Shown piece after piece: positions 10,165 through 19,216 of a DNA stretch of 64,000 nucleotides. The notes under the pieces were generated by a model. It saw only the letters and a program-made list of their open reading frames with translations. It ran no database searches and was not told where the DNA came from. The stretch covers positions 1,426,001 to 1,490,000 of the forward strand of contig NZ_CP048021.1 of the NCBI RefSeq assembly GCF_010092505.1, given 5' to 3'. The translations under genes were made by a program, and so were the position numbers. How positions within the stretch are numbered: position 1 is the stretch's first letter; the number at the start of each line of letters is the position of its first letter. Source of the stretch: Virgibacillus sp. MSP4-1 (lineage in GTDB: Bacteria > Bacillota > Bacilli > Bacillales > Alkalibacillaceae).

Positions 10165-10791
10165 TTATAGATCATCCCGGACTAATCCGACCAGCACCTT
10201 CGTCATATTCGTCTTTGTAATCCGCCCCACAACTTCCAGTCCGTTTTCCTTTTCCAGGACAACAGGTAAACTGTCTATTTGTTTTTCAATTAACTGCTGT
10301 GCTGCTTCAAGCAACAAATCCTCTTTTGTACAGACCGTTATATTTGGCATACGCGTCATAATGATATGTACAGGAATTTCCGATAAATCCTGATTCCCCA
10401 TACTTGCCCGTATTAAATCTTTACGTGATAAAACGCCAACAAGATAAGATTGATGATTTACGACAAATAAAGTTCCTACATCCTCAAGGAACATCGTTGT
10501 AATAGCGTCATAGACAGACACATCTTCCGTTACGACAACGGGAATGGATTGAAATTCCTTCACCTTGAATTTTTTCAGCTTCTCCGTTAACAGCTCTGAT
10601 CCTGTTTTTCCTGTGTAAAAATAACCAACTCTAGGCCTTGCATCCAGAAAGCCGGCCATCGTTAATATAGCCAGGTCCGGTCTTAGTGTAGCTCTTGTTA
10701 AACTCAGCCGATCAGCAATATTCTCTCCCGTTATAGGTCCATTTTCTTTTACAATTTCGATAATTTGTTCCTGACGATCAGATAGCTCCAT
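10165..10791 (-). CDS. ccpN: Transcriptional repressor CcpN (CBS-domain regulator)
   Basis: Repressor of gluconeogenic genes (gapB, pckA in B. subtilis) under glycolytic conditions. The 208-residue protein has an N-terminal winged helix-turn-helix (about 1-60, with GENIADRLSLTRATLRPDLA) and two CBS domains (about 80-140 and 145-200) that bind adenylate ligands. It is paired with yqfL as in B. subtilis. The glyQ-glyS genes found upstream there are missing here, and ccpN has its own promoter just after recO. Confidence 0.93.
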   Translation of the reverse strand: MELSDRQEQIIEIVKENGPITGENIADRLSLTRATLRPDLAILTMAGFLDARPRVGYFYTGKTGSELLTEKLKKFKVKEFQSIPVVVTEDVSVYDAITTMFLEDVGTLFVVNHQSYLVGVLSRKDLIRASMGNQDLSEIPVHIIMTRMPNITVCTKEDLLLEAAQQLIEKQIDSLPVVLEKENGLEVVGRITKTNMTKVLVGLVRDDL

Positions 10792-10898
10792 CCTCTCACC
10801 ACCTTTGCCTAAAACAAAGAAGCTTTCTCCATTAAGGAAATTCAGCTCCTGATTATGTCCTGACCAGCAACTGATAATTAGTGTGTCACTTTGAGAAT

Positions 10899-10927
10899 AT
10901 TATATCTTATTTTACAAGTCACGACAA
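10899..10927 (-). promoter_or_regulatory. Sigma-A promoter for ccpN-yqfL
   Basis: Minus strand TTGTCG (10922-10927), 17-base spacer, perfect TATAAT (10899-10904). It implies a 5' leader of about 100 bases before ccpN. It directly follows the recO terminator hairpin. Confidence 0.65.
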
Positions 10928-10934
10928 AAATAAT

Positions 10935-10971
10935 GAAACAGTGGCCCCATTAAAATTTGTCCAGCTGTTTC
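10935..10971 (-). terminator. Probable recO terminator overlapping its stop codon
   Basis: Minus strand GAAACAGCTGG and CCACTGTTTC form a 10-bp stem with one bulge and a 16-base loop, followed by ATTATTTTTG. The recO stop codon is in the loop. Confidence 0.55.
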
Positions 10972-11687
10972 AAAAATTTTCTCGACTTTATATAGAAGCC
11001 ACCATAGTAATCATAATAATCATCTAAAATCTGTCGCAATTTTCTCCGATTCTCTTCTTTAATGGAAATTTTCCCGATTCTTTCCACCTTAACATACCGG
11101 ATGGTACGTAAAAGTTTGAACAATGCTTCGTTTAGGTGTAGCGCATGACCATCTATATGGGCACATGTATGACACAAAAACCCGCCTTCAGAAACAGAAA
11201 AATGGGTGATGCCCTCTGTTCTTCCGCAACTTACACACTGATTAAGTTCAGGGGCAAAACCGCCTTTCTCAAATACCTTTAATTCATAAATCATAGCAAT
11301 GACTTCAGGATTCTCTTCTGTTTGGAGACGTTCAAACGTATGTATGAATTGATCATAAAGAAACAGATCAGGAGAATGATTTTCTAAAACTTTATCTGTC
11401 AATTCAGCTAAATAAGCGGCATATGCAGTCTTAACAATATCCTCACGTATCTGCCGCATAAAGTGTGTGATTTCCCCCTGATAAAGCGTGCCCAGATTCC
11501 TCCCGGGCTGAATAAGAAACTCACCATAAACAAATGGCTGCGTTATAGCAGCCATTTGACTTTTTGGCTTTTTGGCCCCTTTTGCCATCAATCCAATTTT
11601 TCCCTTTTCTCTGGTAAAAAGGGTTACAATTTTATGTGATTCTCCATAATCCTGCGTACGAATGACGATACCCTCTATTTTCTCCAT
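10950..11687 (-). CDS. recO: DNA repair protein RecO
   Basis: Recombination mediator that loads RecA on SSB-coated DNA with RecR. The 245-residue protein has the N-terminal OB fold (EGIVIRTQDYGESHKIVTLF) and the zinc-finger cysteines CVSCG and CHTC (about 150-176). The open frame begins with GTG at 11696, but GGTG is spaced correctly for ATG 11687 (MEKIEGIVI), so I used that. It follows yqzL and era on the same strand. Confidence 0.94.
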   Translation of the reverse strand: MEKIEGIVIRTQDYGESHKIVTLFTREKGKIGLMAKGAKKPKSQMAAITQPFVYGEFLIQPGRNLGTLYQGEITHFMRQIREDIVKTAYAAYLAELTDKVLENHSPDLFLYDQFIHTFERLQTEENPEVIAMIYELKVFEKGGFAPELNQCVSCGRTEGITHFSVSEGGFLCHTCAHIDGHALHLNEALFKLLRTIRYVKVERIGKISIKEENRRKLRQILDDYYDYYGGFYIKSRKFLKQLDKF

Positions 11688-11725
11688 ATCTTTCACCTTA
11701 TCTTTTATAAAAAAACGAACATTAA

Positions 11726-11869
11726 CTATATATTTGAATCAAATTCCATGGCATCCTGTTCTTCTTCGGATTCCGGTATTTGCTTATAGGTATTTTCCAA
11801 CTCCTTCATAAGTAAATAGGTTTCAATATTACCTGTCTGACTGAAAAGTTTCCATGTAAGATCAATCAT
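11726..11869 (-). CDS. yqzL: YqzL-family small protein
   Basis: A 47-residue protein starting MIDLTWKLFSQTGNIETY, which matches the YqzL family encoded between era and recO in Bacillus. The function is unknown. The C-terminal half is acidic (PESEEEQDAMEFD). AAAGGTGGG precedes ATG 11869 with good spacing, and the position in the era-yqzL-recO order is conserved. Confidence 0.88.
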   Translation of the reverse strand: MIDLTWKLFSQTGNIETYLLMKELENTYKQIPESEEEQDAMEFDSNI

Positions 11870-11978
11870 TCGAAACCCACCTTTCTGTTTTCTCAATATA
11901 AAATTGAAAAAACCGCTTTACTTATAGGTTGACCACGTCCTAAAGGTTCATGAGTTTTAATATTTTCCATGCATATCA

Positions 11979-12887
11979 TTAATAGTCATCTTCATTGAAA
12001 CCATATTCACGTAATTGTTTCATACGATTTCTCCAGTCCTTTTGTACCTTCACCCACAAATCCAGATAAATTTTGGATCCAAGTAAGGACTCAATATCCT
12101 TCCTGGCTAATTGTCCGATCTCTTTGAGCATCTTGCCCTGCTTTCCAATAATAATCCCTTTTTGAGAAGGACGCTCTGTAATAATGGAAGCCTGAACATA
12201 AACCGCTTTATTTTGATCTCTCACTTCCATATTATCCAGAACCACGGCAATGGAATGAGGCACTTCCTCTCTGGTCAACTGCAGAACCTTTTCCCTGATT
12301 AATTCACTAATAATAAAACGTTCAGGGTGATCAGTGATCTGATCTTCCGGGTAATACTGTGGTCCTTCTGGAAGGTACGTCTTCATCACATTCATTAGAT
12401 GATCTACATTATTCCCTTCCAAAGCTGAAATGGGAATAACTTCAGCAAAATCGAGTTTGGTTCGATATTCTTCAATTAACGGCAGCAAATGGTCAGGGTG
12501 AATCTGATCAATTTTGTTGATGACCAGAAATACTGGCTGTTTAATTGACTGGAGTCTGTCCAGAATATATTGATCACCTGCACCATAGCCTTCTTCAGCA
12601 TTAATCATAAACATGATCATATCTACTTCATTTAACGTCTGTTGGGCTGTTCTTACCATGAAATCACCGAGCTTATGCTTCGGCCTATGAATGCCTGGCG
12701 TATCAATAAAAATCATTTGAGCATCATGATCTGTAAGTACTCCCTGAATTTTATTACGTGTTGTCTGTGGCTTATCACTCATGATCGCAATTTTTTGACC
12801 AATGACATGATTCATAAAAGTTGATTTTCCAACATTCGGTCTACCTACAATAGCAATAAAACCAGAACGAAAGGATTGATTGTCCAT
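11979..12887 (-). CDS. era: GTPase Era
   Basis: Essential GTPase that binds the 3' end of 16S rRNA and helps mature the 30S subunit. The 302-residue protein has G1 GRPNVGKST (about 15-23), G3 DTPG, G4 NKID and a C-terminal KH domain around [15 protein letters not shown]. The frame opens at 12923, but TTTGGAGGAAAC is placed for ATG 12887 ([10 protein letters not shown]). Unlike B. subtilis, no cdd gene lies between era and dgkA. Confidence 0.95.
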   Translation of the reverse strand: MDNQSFRSGFIAIVGRPNVGKSTFMNHVIGQKIAIMSDKPQTTRNKIQGVLTDHDAQMIFIDTPGIHRPKHKLGDFMVRTAQQTLNEVDMIMFMINAEEGYGAGDQYILDRLQSIKQPVFLVINKIDQIHPDHLLPLIEEYRTKLDFAEVIPISALEGNNVDHLMNVMKTYLPEGPQYYPEDQITDHPERFIISELIREKVLQLTREEVPHSIAVVLDNMEVRDQNKAVYVQASIITERPSQKGIIIGKQGKMLKEIGQLARKDIESLLGSKIYLDLWVKVQKDWRNRMKQLREYGFNEDDY

Positions 12888-13081
12888 ATACTGTTTCCTC
12901 CAAAGGTGTATTTGCTTGTACAAGATTAGCTTATACGATTTCCTATATCTTTACGAATCGCCGAAATTCTTTTTTCTTAACTTCATTCTACAACAAAATG
13001 ATGTGAATTTCATACAAACGACAAAATCTCTCGAAACTAGCGGTATAATAAACCGAAATAAAAAATTTCGACAAAAAAACA

Positions 13082-13114
13082 AAAACATGCCTGGGTTACA
13101 AACAGACATGTTTT
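13082..13114 (-). terminator. Terminator of the pgpH-ybeY-dgkA run
   Basis: Minus strand AAAACATGTCTG pairs with CAGGCATGTTTT (one G-U) and is followed by a long U-rich stretch. The arm begins within the dgkA stop codon. This separates era from the upstream genes. Confidence 0.8.
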
Positions 13115-13493
13115 AAAACAGGTTTATAATTTTAGGCACAAAGATGAGCACTCCAACGAAAACAGCAAACAGAGCGGATAAAAGAACGGCAGCTGCTGAT
13201 ATGTCTTTTGCTTTGGCTGCTGCATCATGATAGTTGGGAAATAAATAATCCACAATGGCCTCTATGGCAGAATTCAGGGTCTCGAGTATTAAAACCAGAC
13301 CAATACATGCACCTGTCCATAGCCATTCAGACAAAGATAGATTAAGCAGAATGCCAAAGAAGATAACCAGCCCTGATATAACTATATGGATTCGAAAGTT
13401 TTTTTCTGATGTCCAGACCCGTCTCAGTCCTATGAAAGCATACTTGAGCCCTATTCCTTTTTTACGCTTATTCCCGTTTAAGTCCGAATTCAT
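13113..13493 (-). CDS. dgkA: Undecaprenol kinase (DgkA family)
   Basis: Small integral membrane kinase that phosphorylates undecaprenol for envelope lipid recycling; in Gram-positives this family prefers undecaprenol over diacylglycerol. The 126-residue protein has a basic amphipathic N terminus, about three membrane segments and the family signature ETLNSAIEAIVD (about 70-81), with the catalytic and metal-binding Glu residues. It starts 26 bases inside ybeY, so it is translationally coupled. Confidence 0.92.
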   Translation of the reverse strand: MNSDLNGNKRKKGIGLKYAFIGLRRVWTSEKNFRIHIVISGLVIFFGILLNLSLSEWLWTGACIGLVLILETLNSAIEAIVDYLFPNYHDAAAKAKDISAAAVLLSALFAVFVGVLIFVPKIINLF

Positions 13494-13935
13494 TCAAATA
13501 ATCCTCTTGTTTTCCGAACATTTCCTTTTCATCCTCGGGCTCCATGTGATCATAGCCGAGCAAGTGTAAAAAGCCATGAACAGCGAGAAAGCCAAGCTCC
13601 CGTTCAAAAGAATGTCCATACTCTCCTGCCTGTTCGGAAATCTTATCGACTGATATAATGATATCTCCCAGAATAAGGGGAGCGTCATCTCCTAAAATTT
13701 CGATTTCATCTTCCCCCTCGTCCTGCATAGCAAAAGAAATGACATCTGTGGCATAATCTTTTCCCCTGTAATCACGGTTCATCTCCCTGATATTATCATT
13801 ATCGACGAATGTGACAGACATCTCTGCCTGCTCGGAAATCTCCTCCTGTTCAGCTGAAAATTCCAAAAGTCGAGTCACTAAATTCCTGTGGTCCTCTTTT
13901 ATCGTATTCGTTTTATCAAATAAATCGAGTTGCAT
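13468..13935 (-). CDS. ybeY: Endoribonuclease YbeY
   Basis: Metal-dependent RNase in 16S rRNA maturation and ribosome quality control. The 155-residue protein contains the zinc motif HGFLHLLGYDH (about 120-130) and the family motif NRDYRGKDYATDVISF (about 54-69). It sits directly after pgpH with no gap and overlaps dgkA, in the conserved order phoH-pgpH-ybeY-dgkA-era. Confidence 0.95.
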   Translation of the reverse strand: MQLDLFDKTNTIKEDHRNLVTRLLEFSAEQEEISEQAEMSVTFVDNDNIREMNRDYRGKDYATDVISFAMQDEGEDEIEILGDDAPLILGDIIISVDKISEQAGEYGHSFERELGFLAVHGFLHLLGYDHMEPEDEKEMFGKQEDYLNEFGLKRE

Positions 13936-16071
13936 CTACTTGTCCTCCCTTGCTGCTACTTCCGGATATTTTATGCGCGAGTGAAAAATTCCCTTTAAAA
14001 CTTCATAAATGGCCGTTTCAATTCTATGTAAATCATTAAATGTCAGTGGACTGTCGTTTAACTGATTGTCCATGAGCTTATCCTGAATAATGGACTTTAC
14101 GATTTTTTCTATTTTATCCATTGAAGGCTCATTTATTGATCGAACAGCTGCTTCAACAGAATCACATATACAAATAATGGCCGCTTCCTTTGTTTGAGGC
14201 TTTGGCCCTGGGTAACGATAATCTGATTCTTTCGTATCCTCATTCATCTCTTTTGCTTTATAATAAAAATATTTTAACAAACTTTTTCCATGGTGCTGCT
14301 CAGCGATATGAATGATTTCCTCAGGCATTTTCTGTTTTCTTAACAGATGAGCTCCATCATAAGGATGTCGAATGATAATATGCGCACTCTCCTCTGGTGT
14401 CAGGTAATCATGCGGGTTCCTTTCTCCCATTTGATTCTCAATAAAATAGTTTGGATTTACCGTCTTACCAAGATCATGATAATAAGAAGCAACTCTCGCC
14501 AGTAAACCATTTGCCCCAACCGCTTCACAGGCCGCTTCACTTAAGTTGGCCACCATAACACTGTGGTGATAGGTTCCCGGAGCCTCAATCAATATTTTTC
14601 GTAACAATGGATGATTAGGGTTCGATAGCTGCAACAGCTTGGATTCCGTTAATATATTCAGTCCTGTTTCAAAAATCGGCATAAGTCCCAAAGTCAGGAC
14701 TGTGGATAAGAATGCTGATGAAAACCCAAAGCCAATCAATGTTAAGAAGGATCTCCACTCTATTGGATTGAAGGAAATGAACTGGAAAAATGAAATGACA
14801 AAGACATTAGCGACTAATAAACCCAGTCCTGTTTTTAATATTTCGCCCTTTTCCTTAAAGTTCTGAAATAAATAAATACCTGTTAATTGTGATATAAGCA
14901 GAAATAATCCAGCTTTTACATTCAGGTAACCCGGCATATGAAAGTTAAACAGGATCGACCCTAAAATAGCGAAGATAACAGCTAGCATAATGGCCATACG
15001 GTCACTGATTAACCATTTCACGATCATAACGCCCACAGCTGCCGGTATAGCCAAAAATAATTGTGTATCATTTGAATCAAACAGACTAAACACCTTCATA
15101 ATGGCTACGGTCCCTATGCTAATGAGAAAAATGATAAAAATGTCATTCCGGCGCCAAACGTTTTGCTTATACCATTCCATGAATAACAGGCTGCACAATA
15201 TCAAAATAAGCAATGCAAGACCTATATACGGAAGAAGATTACGATCATTTTTCAGGACGCCTACAAGCATTAAATCATCGTATATCTCATTGGTAATGAT
15301 TTCACCCTTTTCCACCAGTTTCTCTCCAGCACGAATCATCACCGGTTCCACATTACTTGCAGCCTTTTGCCTCTGTTCTGCGGTTTTTTCAGCGTCAAAA
15401 AAAGAATTTTCAACGATAGCAAATTCAGCAATTTCATTTAGAGCTGTTTTGATAGAGCTGGAAAAATCCTCATACATAATGTGCCTGTTCATTTCAATTT
15501 GCTTCTGATTCAGATTCGAGCTCCTTACACCGGACTCCAAAATGCTGCGGACCTGTTTGTTCAAAAATTCCTGTGCTTTCTTACGCTGCTCGGTCTCCAG
15601 CCCTATAATCGCAGCCAGACTGGTCGAATTAATATGTTTCAAAATCGTTTCCGAAAGCAAAGATTCATATTCCATCAAAAGGTTTTCCTTGTCTTCAGAT
15701 GTACCTTTTCCCCCATCTGTTTGCTGTTCGTCTGCATTTTGATTAACACGAGCAGCTGCATCAAAGATTTCATTAATGTATTCCAGCCGTTCTTCCGTTA
15801 CATTGTCTGAGATTGTGTATTGTTCTGCAACGGCCTGCACAGAGCGCTGAATTTTCGCTTCCGTTTCCTTTTGATCTTCCACGGTTACTGGAGAATAAAT
15901 GGTATCCTTCGCTTCTGTAAATCGCTCTATTTCATAGGATTGAGGCTGAACATTCGATGAAGCCATGACAAAGAAACACACACCTGTCAAAAGGACACAT
16001 AAGACTATCCAGACAAGCGGACTCTTCATTAAGGTTTGATCTTGGATACTTCTTAAGAACTTTCTTTTCAT
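13936..16071 (-). CDS. pgpH: Cyclic-di-AMP phosphodiesterase PgpH (7TMR-HD family)
   Basis: Membrane HD-domain enzyme that hydrolyses c-di-AMP and so tunes potassium and cell-wall homeostasis. The 711-residue protein has one N-terminal membrane anchor (about 18-38), a long extracytoplasmic domain (about 40-280), seven membrane segments (about 280-480) and a C-terminal HD domain with YYHDLGKTVNPNYF (about 530-543) and HHGKSLLKYF. The spacing to ybeY is zero. Confidence 0.94.
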   Translation of the reverse strand: MKRKFLRSIQDQTLMKSPLVWIVLCVLLTGVCFFVMASSNVQPQSYEIERFTEAKDTIYSPVTVEDQKETEAKIQRSVQAVAEQYTISDNVTEERLEYINEIFDAAARVNQNADEQQTDGGKGTSEDKENLLMEYESLLSETILKHINSTSLAAIIGLETEQRKKAQEFLNKQVRSILESGVRSSNLNQKQIEMNRHIMYEDFSSSIKTALNEIAEFAIVENSFFDAEKTAEQRQKAASNVEPVMIRAGEKLVEKGEIITNEIYDDLMLVGVLKNDRNLLPYIGLALLILILCSLLFMEWYKQNVWRRNDIFIIFLISIGTVAIMKVFSLFDSNDTQLFLAIPAAVGVMIVKWLISDRMAIMLAVIFAILGSILFNFHMPGYLNVKAGLFLLISQLTGIYLFQNFKEKGEILKTGLGLLVANVFVISFFQFISFNPIEWRSFLTLIGFGFSSAFLSTVLTLGLMPIFETGLNILTESKLLQLSNPNHPLLRKILIEAPGTYHHSVMVANLSEAACEAVGANGLLARVASYYHDLGKTVNPNYFIENQMGERNPHDYLTPEESAHIIIRHPYDGAHLLRKQKMPEEIIHIAEQHHGKSLLKYFYYKAKEMNEDTKESDYRYPGPKPQTKEAAIICICDSVEAAVRSINEPSMDKIEKIVKSIIQDKLMDNQLNDSPLTFNDLHRIETAIYEVLKGIFHSRIKYPEVAAREDK

Positions 16072-16113
16072 ATTCCCCTACTCCCGTATGTGAAAGCTTT
16101 ATTTATATAGAAA

Positions 16114-16136
16114 TAAGACCCTGAAAATGGGTCTTA
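16114..16136 (-). terminator. Short hairpin between phoH and pgpH
   Basis: Minus strand TAAGACCC-loop-GGGTCTTA, an 8-bp stem that begins with the phoH stop codon, followed by a U-rich but interrupted tract. It may only attenuate transcription into pgpH. Confidence 0.5.
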
Positions 16137-17105
16137 CCTGCCGGATTTATCCTGCTCCTCATATGCATCAATAATTTTCTGTACCAAAGGATGCCTTACT
16201 ACATCCGATTGTTTCAAGTGCGTAAAGGCAATTCCCCTCACGGCATTCAAACGATCCTCAGCCACTTTTAATCCGGAACGAACCCCTTTAGGCAGATCAA
16301 TTTGTGTAATGTCGCCATTAATAATCATCTTAGAACCAAAGCCTAACCGGGTTAAAAACATTTTCATCTGTTCCGGTGTAGTATTTTGCGCCTCATCAAG
16401 GATAACAAAGGCATCATCAAGTGTTCTTCCGCGCATATAAGCGAGCGGGGCCACTTCAATAGTTCCTCTTTCCATTAGCCGTACTGTATGCTCGGTTCCC
16501 ATCACATCATGTAATGCATCATATAAGGGTCTTAAATATGGATCCACCTTTTCCTTCAAATCACCTGGCAGAAAACCGAGGCTTTCCCCGGCTTCAACAG
16601 CGGGACGGGTTAAAATGACACGCTTCACCTCACCGTTACGTAAGGCTTGTACAGCCATTACCACAGCTAAATACGTTTTTCCCGTACCTGCAGGACCAAT
16701 ACCAAATACCATATCATTAGTTTTAATAGAAGATATATATTCTCGTTGACCCAGTGTTTTCACACGGATAGGTTTCCCTTTGGCATTTTTTGTTAATACA
16801 TCTTCAAATAATGCCTCAAAGTTTTGTATTTCTCCCGACTTTGCTAATTCAATTCCATAAATAATATCCCGCTCGGAAATGGTAATCCCTTTGCGAATAA
16901 TATGAAGAACGGCGTGAAGGACTTCTTCAACAATTTTTACATGATCTTCATTTCCCGATACCTGTACATTTTGACCACGTGTTACAATTGTCACAGGAAG
17001 GAATTCTTCAATCTGTTTTAAATTTCGATCCTCTGTCCCAAACAATGACAGAGCTTCATCAGGGGAAGCTAACTCTATATCAATGGTTTTCAAATCTTCT
17101 TGCAT
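16134..17105 (-). CDS. phoH: PhoH-family ATPase
   Basis: Cytoplasmic P-loop ATPase related to the N-terminal half of superfamily I helicases. The exact role is uncertain, but association with RNA metabolism is suggested by its neighbours ybeY and era. The 323-residue protein has Walker A GPAGTGKTYLA (about 137-147) and Walker B FVILDEAQNTTPEQ (about 234-247). A KH-like N-terminal segment covers about 1-110. AAGGAG precedes ATG 17105. The gap to yqfD is only two bases. Confidence 0.93.
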   Translation of the reverse strand: MQEDLKTIDIELASPDEALSLFGTEDRNLKQIEEFLPVTIVTRGQNVQVSGNEDHVKIVEEVLHAVLHIIRKGITISERDIIYGIELAKSGEIQNFEALFEDVLTKNAKGKPIRVKTLGQREYISSIKTNDMVFGIGPAGTGKTYLAVVMAVQALRNGEVKRVILTRPAVEAGESLGFLPGDLKEKVDPYLRPLYDALHDVMGTEHTVRLMERGTIEVAPLAYMRGRTLDDAFVILDEAQNTTPEQMKMFLTRLGFGSKMIINGDITQIDLPKGVRSGLKVAEDRLNAVRGIAFTHLKQSDVVRHPLVQKIIDAYEEQDKSGR

Positions 17106-17107
17106 AT

Positions 17108-18337
17108 TTATTCTCCTTGATCTATTGGTTGAGGTTTAGCAATATTTTCCCTTACTGTAAATAATAACTCCAGTTTAACTTTACCATTCTCTACAGATTG
17201 GTGCAAAATTTCTTCGTCAATGATTTCAGCATCATGATTGGTATGTCTTTTAATTTCTCTTTTAGCCTGCGCAATTCCTTCTGAGATTGCTTCATGCTTA
17301 CTTCTTTTTCCTCTGATTTTTTCTTTTTCATGTATCGTTTTCTGCTCAATGGAAAATGGTAATTTATAATTTAAAAAATATAGTGGTTTCTCATTTTCTT
17401 CCACATGGGTATCATCATAGTCAGGTGGGATGAATTCCCAAATAGGAAGTGCAAAATTTCCAATCTTCAAATTGTAATGCTGATCTTTTTCTCCGGTTAG
17501 CGTCTGATGCTGATAATTTAGTGGGACGGTTGTTTCCGTAGTGTACCAGGTTTCAGCAATAACAGACCCTTCCGCATGAATACCATGTTGTTTGCTCTCC
17601 TGGTCTTCACCGTCACTCTCCTTATCTTCATTTCCTATCCCTTCTCTAATTAAACCGGAAACGAGGATATCCCCTTTTTGTACTTTCTCATACACAGACA
17701 CCTGAGGATCCCCCTTTTCAATTAGCATTTCCAATATGGTCCCATCTTTACTCGCTACCAGATGCTGAGGGCCCTTTTCCTGTTCCTCATTTGCCTGTGA
17801 ATTCTCTACCCCTTGTACAATATAAGTTGTCCCTTTTTGTTCGATACCAATCCACATAACATCCTTAAGCTCATTAGTGATGGTACGCTCAATGTCATCA
17901 ACAGATTGAAAGCTGAATTTAAAAACTCCACGCTTTAAACCATAGTCATCGAGTCTCTCCTGAATCTTATATTCAACTTCCGGTGACACTCCAACAATTT
18001 TTACCTGCCACACCATATTTGAAAGAACCATGATGCAAAATAGTCCTAAAAGTATACCAATAACAAGAGGTTTACGGATTTTGAGATGAGCAAGCCAAAA
18101 AGGCAGGCCGAATTTTTCTTTGAAGGATATTTTAAACCCCATTTGCCTGCGGATCTTTCTGATTATGGACAAACTATTCAAATAAACTTTGAACTCGTAG
18201 GTATCCTCGTCCAATTTTCGAATATCCCACATGGGGATATGCTCGTGCATACATCGATTTAAAAATAGTTCAGGCTTTTTTCCCCTCACCTGCAAGGTTA
18301 TGTATCCTTTTAGAAATAGACCCTGTTTCTCCTTCAT
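17108..18337 (-). CDS. yqfD: Sporulation protein YqfD
   Basis: Sigma-E-controlled mother-cell protein of unknown biochemical activity, needed for efficient sporulation in B. subtilis. The 409-residue protein has a cytoplasmic N-terminal domain (about 1-85), one membrane segment (about 91-112) and a large outer domain, as expected for the YqfD family. It follows yqfC by 36 bases and feeds into phoH, so a sporulation promoter at yqfC could also raise phoH-pgpH-ybeY expression in the mother cell. Confidence 0.9.
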   Translation of the reverse strand: MKEKQGLFLKGYITLQVRGKKPELFLNRCMHEHIPMWDIRKLDEDTYEFKVYLNSLSIIRKIRRQMGFKISFKEKFGLPFWLAHLKIRKPLVIGILLGLFCIMVLSNMVWQVKIVGVSPEVEYKIQERLDDYGLKRGVFKFSFQSVDDIERTITNELKDVMWIGIEQKGTTYIVQGVENSQANEEQEKGPQHLVASKDGTILEMLIEKGDPQVSVYEKVQKGDILVSGLIREGIGNEDKESDGEDQESKQHGIHAEGSVIAETWYTTETTVPLNYQHQTLTGEKDQHYNLKIGNFALPIWEFIPPDYDDTHVEENEKPLYFLNYKLPFSIEQKTIHEKEKIRGKRSKHEAISEGIAQAKREIKRHTNHDAEIIDEEILHQSVENGKVKLELLFTVRENIAKPQPIDQGE

Positions 18338-18373
18338 GTTATCGCCCCTTAAATCTTTTCATAAGAAACTGAA

Positions 18374-18658
18374 TCAGCTATCCTCTAAATACTGAACTTC
18401 CCGAATTTTACCTTCAACGATAATCTCCTCCTGAAGCATTGTCTTCAGTACAAAATGATCCCCTATCACTCTTACATAGCCTTGTTTCATCCTTAAAAGG
18501 ATTTCATTTTCTGAAAACGTTACGAGGCCATGATGATTTTCAATATAAGCATGGATTTGACCTATCGTTGTGATTCTTGGTAAGTCCAGCAAAACATCCT
18601 CCGGGAGATTAAAATAGTTAACGACCCATTGTTTTAATTGACCTCGCCACTTTTTCAT
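18374..18658 (-). CDS. yqfC: Sporulation protein YqfC
   Basis: 94-residue protein of the YqfC family, expressed under sigma-E in B. subtilis. The molecular role is unknown. It reads LPEDVLLDLPRITTIG near residues 18-33 and is a compact alpha/beta protein with no membrane segment. A GGGAGGGGG ribosome-binding site precedes ATG 18658. It forms an operon with yqfD. Confidence 0.9.
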   Translation of the reverse strand: MKKWRGQLKQWVVNYFNLPEDVLLDLPRITTIGQIHAYIENHHGLVTFSENEILLRMKQGYVRVIGDHFVLKTMLQEEIIVEGKIREVQYLEDS

Positions 18659-18683
18659 CTAAACGGCCCCCTCCCTGAATATA

Positions 18684-18711
18684 TATGTATGAAAAAAGCA
18701 CGGAATGTATC
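18684..18711 (-). promoter_or_regulatory. Candidate sigma-E promoter for yqfC-yqfD
   Basis: On the minus strand CATACATA (18684-18691) resembles the sigma-E -10, CATACAnT, and GATACATT (18704-18711) lies 12 bases upstream as a possible -35. The -35 is inside the terminator stem of the preceding operon. The spacing is slightly short, so this is tentative. Confidence 0.35.
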
Positions 18712-18728
18712 ACTACATTCCGTGCTTT
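18695..18728 (-). terminator. Terminator of the yqeZ-floA operon
   Basis: Perfect 15-bp stem (AAAGCACGGAATGTA and complement) with a 4-base loop and a TTTTTT tract on the minus strand. Confidence 0.88.
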
Positions 18729-18743
18729 AAGTAAAGGAAACTG

Positions 18744-19196
18744 TTATTTTCGATATTGATTAGGCCGGTATGGCTTATGTGCCCGGGGCGAACCCAACAC
18801 CTCACTCATAATGATGCTTTCAGCCAGCCTTTTCTGACTCAATTGCTCCTTCATGGAAATCGGACTTTTTATTGGGAGAGATTTTTTCCCCTTTCCCGGC
18901 GAACGTGGCCGGGTCTGAGGTCCATTAACAGGATTTCCTTTCGTAATATCATCATCCATAAAAACAGGACGACCTTCACTGGAATCCGGATGTTGATTCT
19001 GTTCACGAATATCCTCTGCCCGTGGCGTTTGTTCTTCCCTGATTTCCTTCTCTGATGAGGGATGACTGCTAACTGTCGGCTCAGGTCCGGATGGAGTTGT
19101 GGAAGGTTTTGCCACCGGCTTTGATTGTTCTTCCCGTCCTGTAAGAAAGCTAATGACACCAAAGATGATGGCACCAATAATCGCAATTAAATCCAT
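18744..19196 (-). CDS. YqfB-like membrane-anchored protein of unknown function
   Basis: 150-residue protein with one N-terminal hydrophobic segment (MDLIAIIGAIIFGVISFL, about 1-18) followed by a Pro/Ser/Glu-rich, probably disordered region (about 22-110) and a short charged C-terminal helix with LAESIIMSEVLGSPRA (about 124-139). It lies third in the yqeZ-floA operon, the position of yqfB in B. subtilis, and I infer correspondence mainly from position. It could be an accessory partner of the flotillin FloA at the membrane. AGGGGGAT precedes ATG 19196. Confidence 0.7.
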   Translation of the reverse strand: MDLIAIIGAIIFGVISFLTGREEQSKPVAKPSTTPSGPEPTVSSHPSSEKEIREEQTPRAEDIREQNQHPDSSEGRPVFMDDDITKGNPVNGPQTRPRSPGKGKKSLPIKSPISMKEQLSQKRLAESIIMSEVLGSPRAHKPYRPNQYRK

Positions 19197-19216
19197 ACTA
19201 TCCCCCTAACCGATGA

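Noticed and set aside
13060-13080. Spo0A boxes (TGTCGAA) near era, dnaG and sda
   Set aside because: A 7-mer is expected about eight times by chance on two strands of 64 kb; no clustering or spacing supports real sites, so I do not list them as features.
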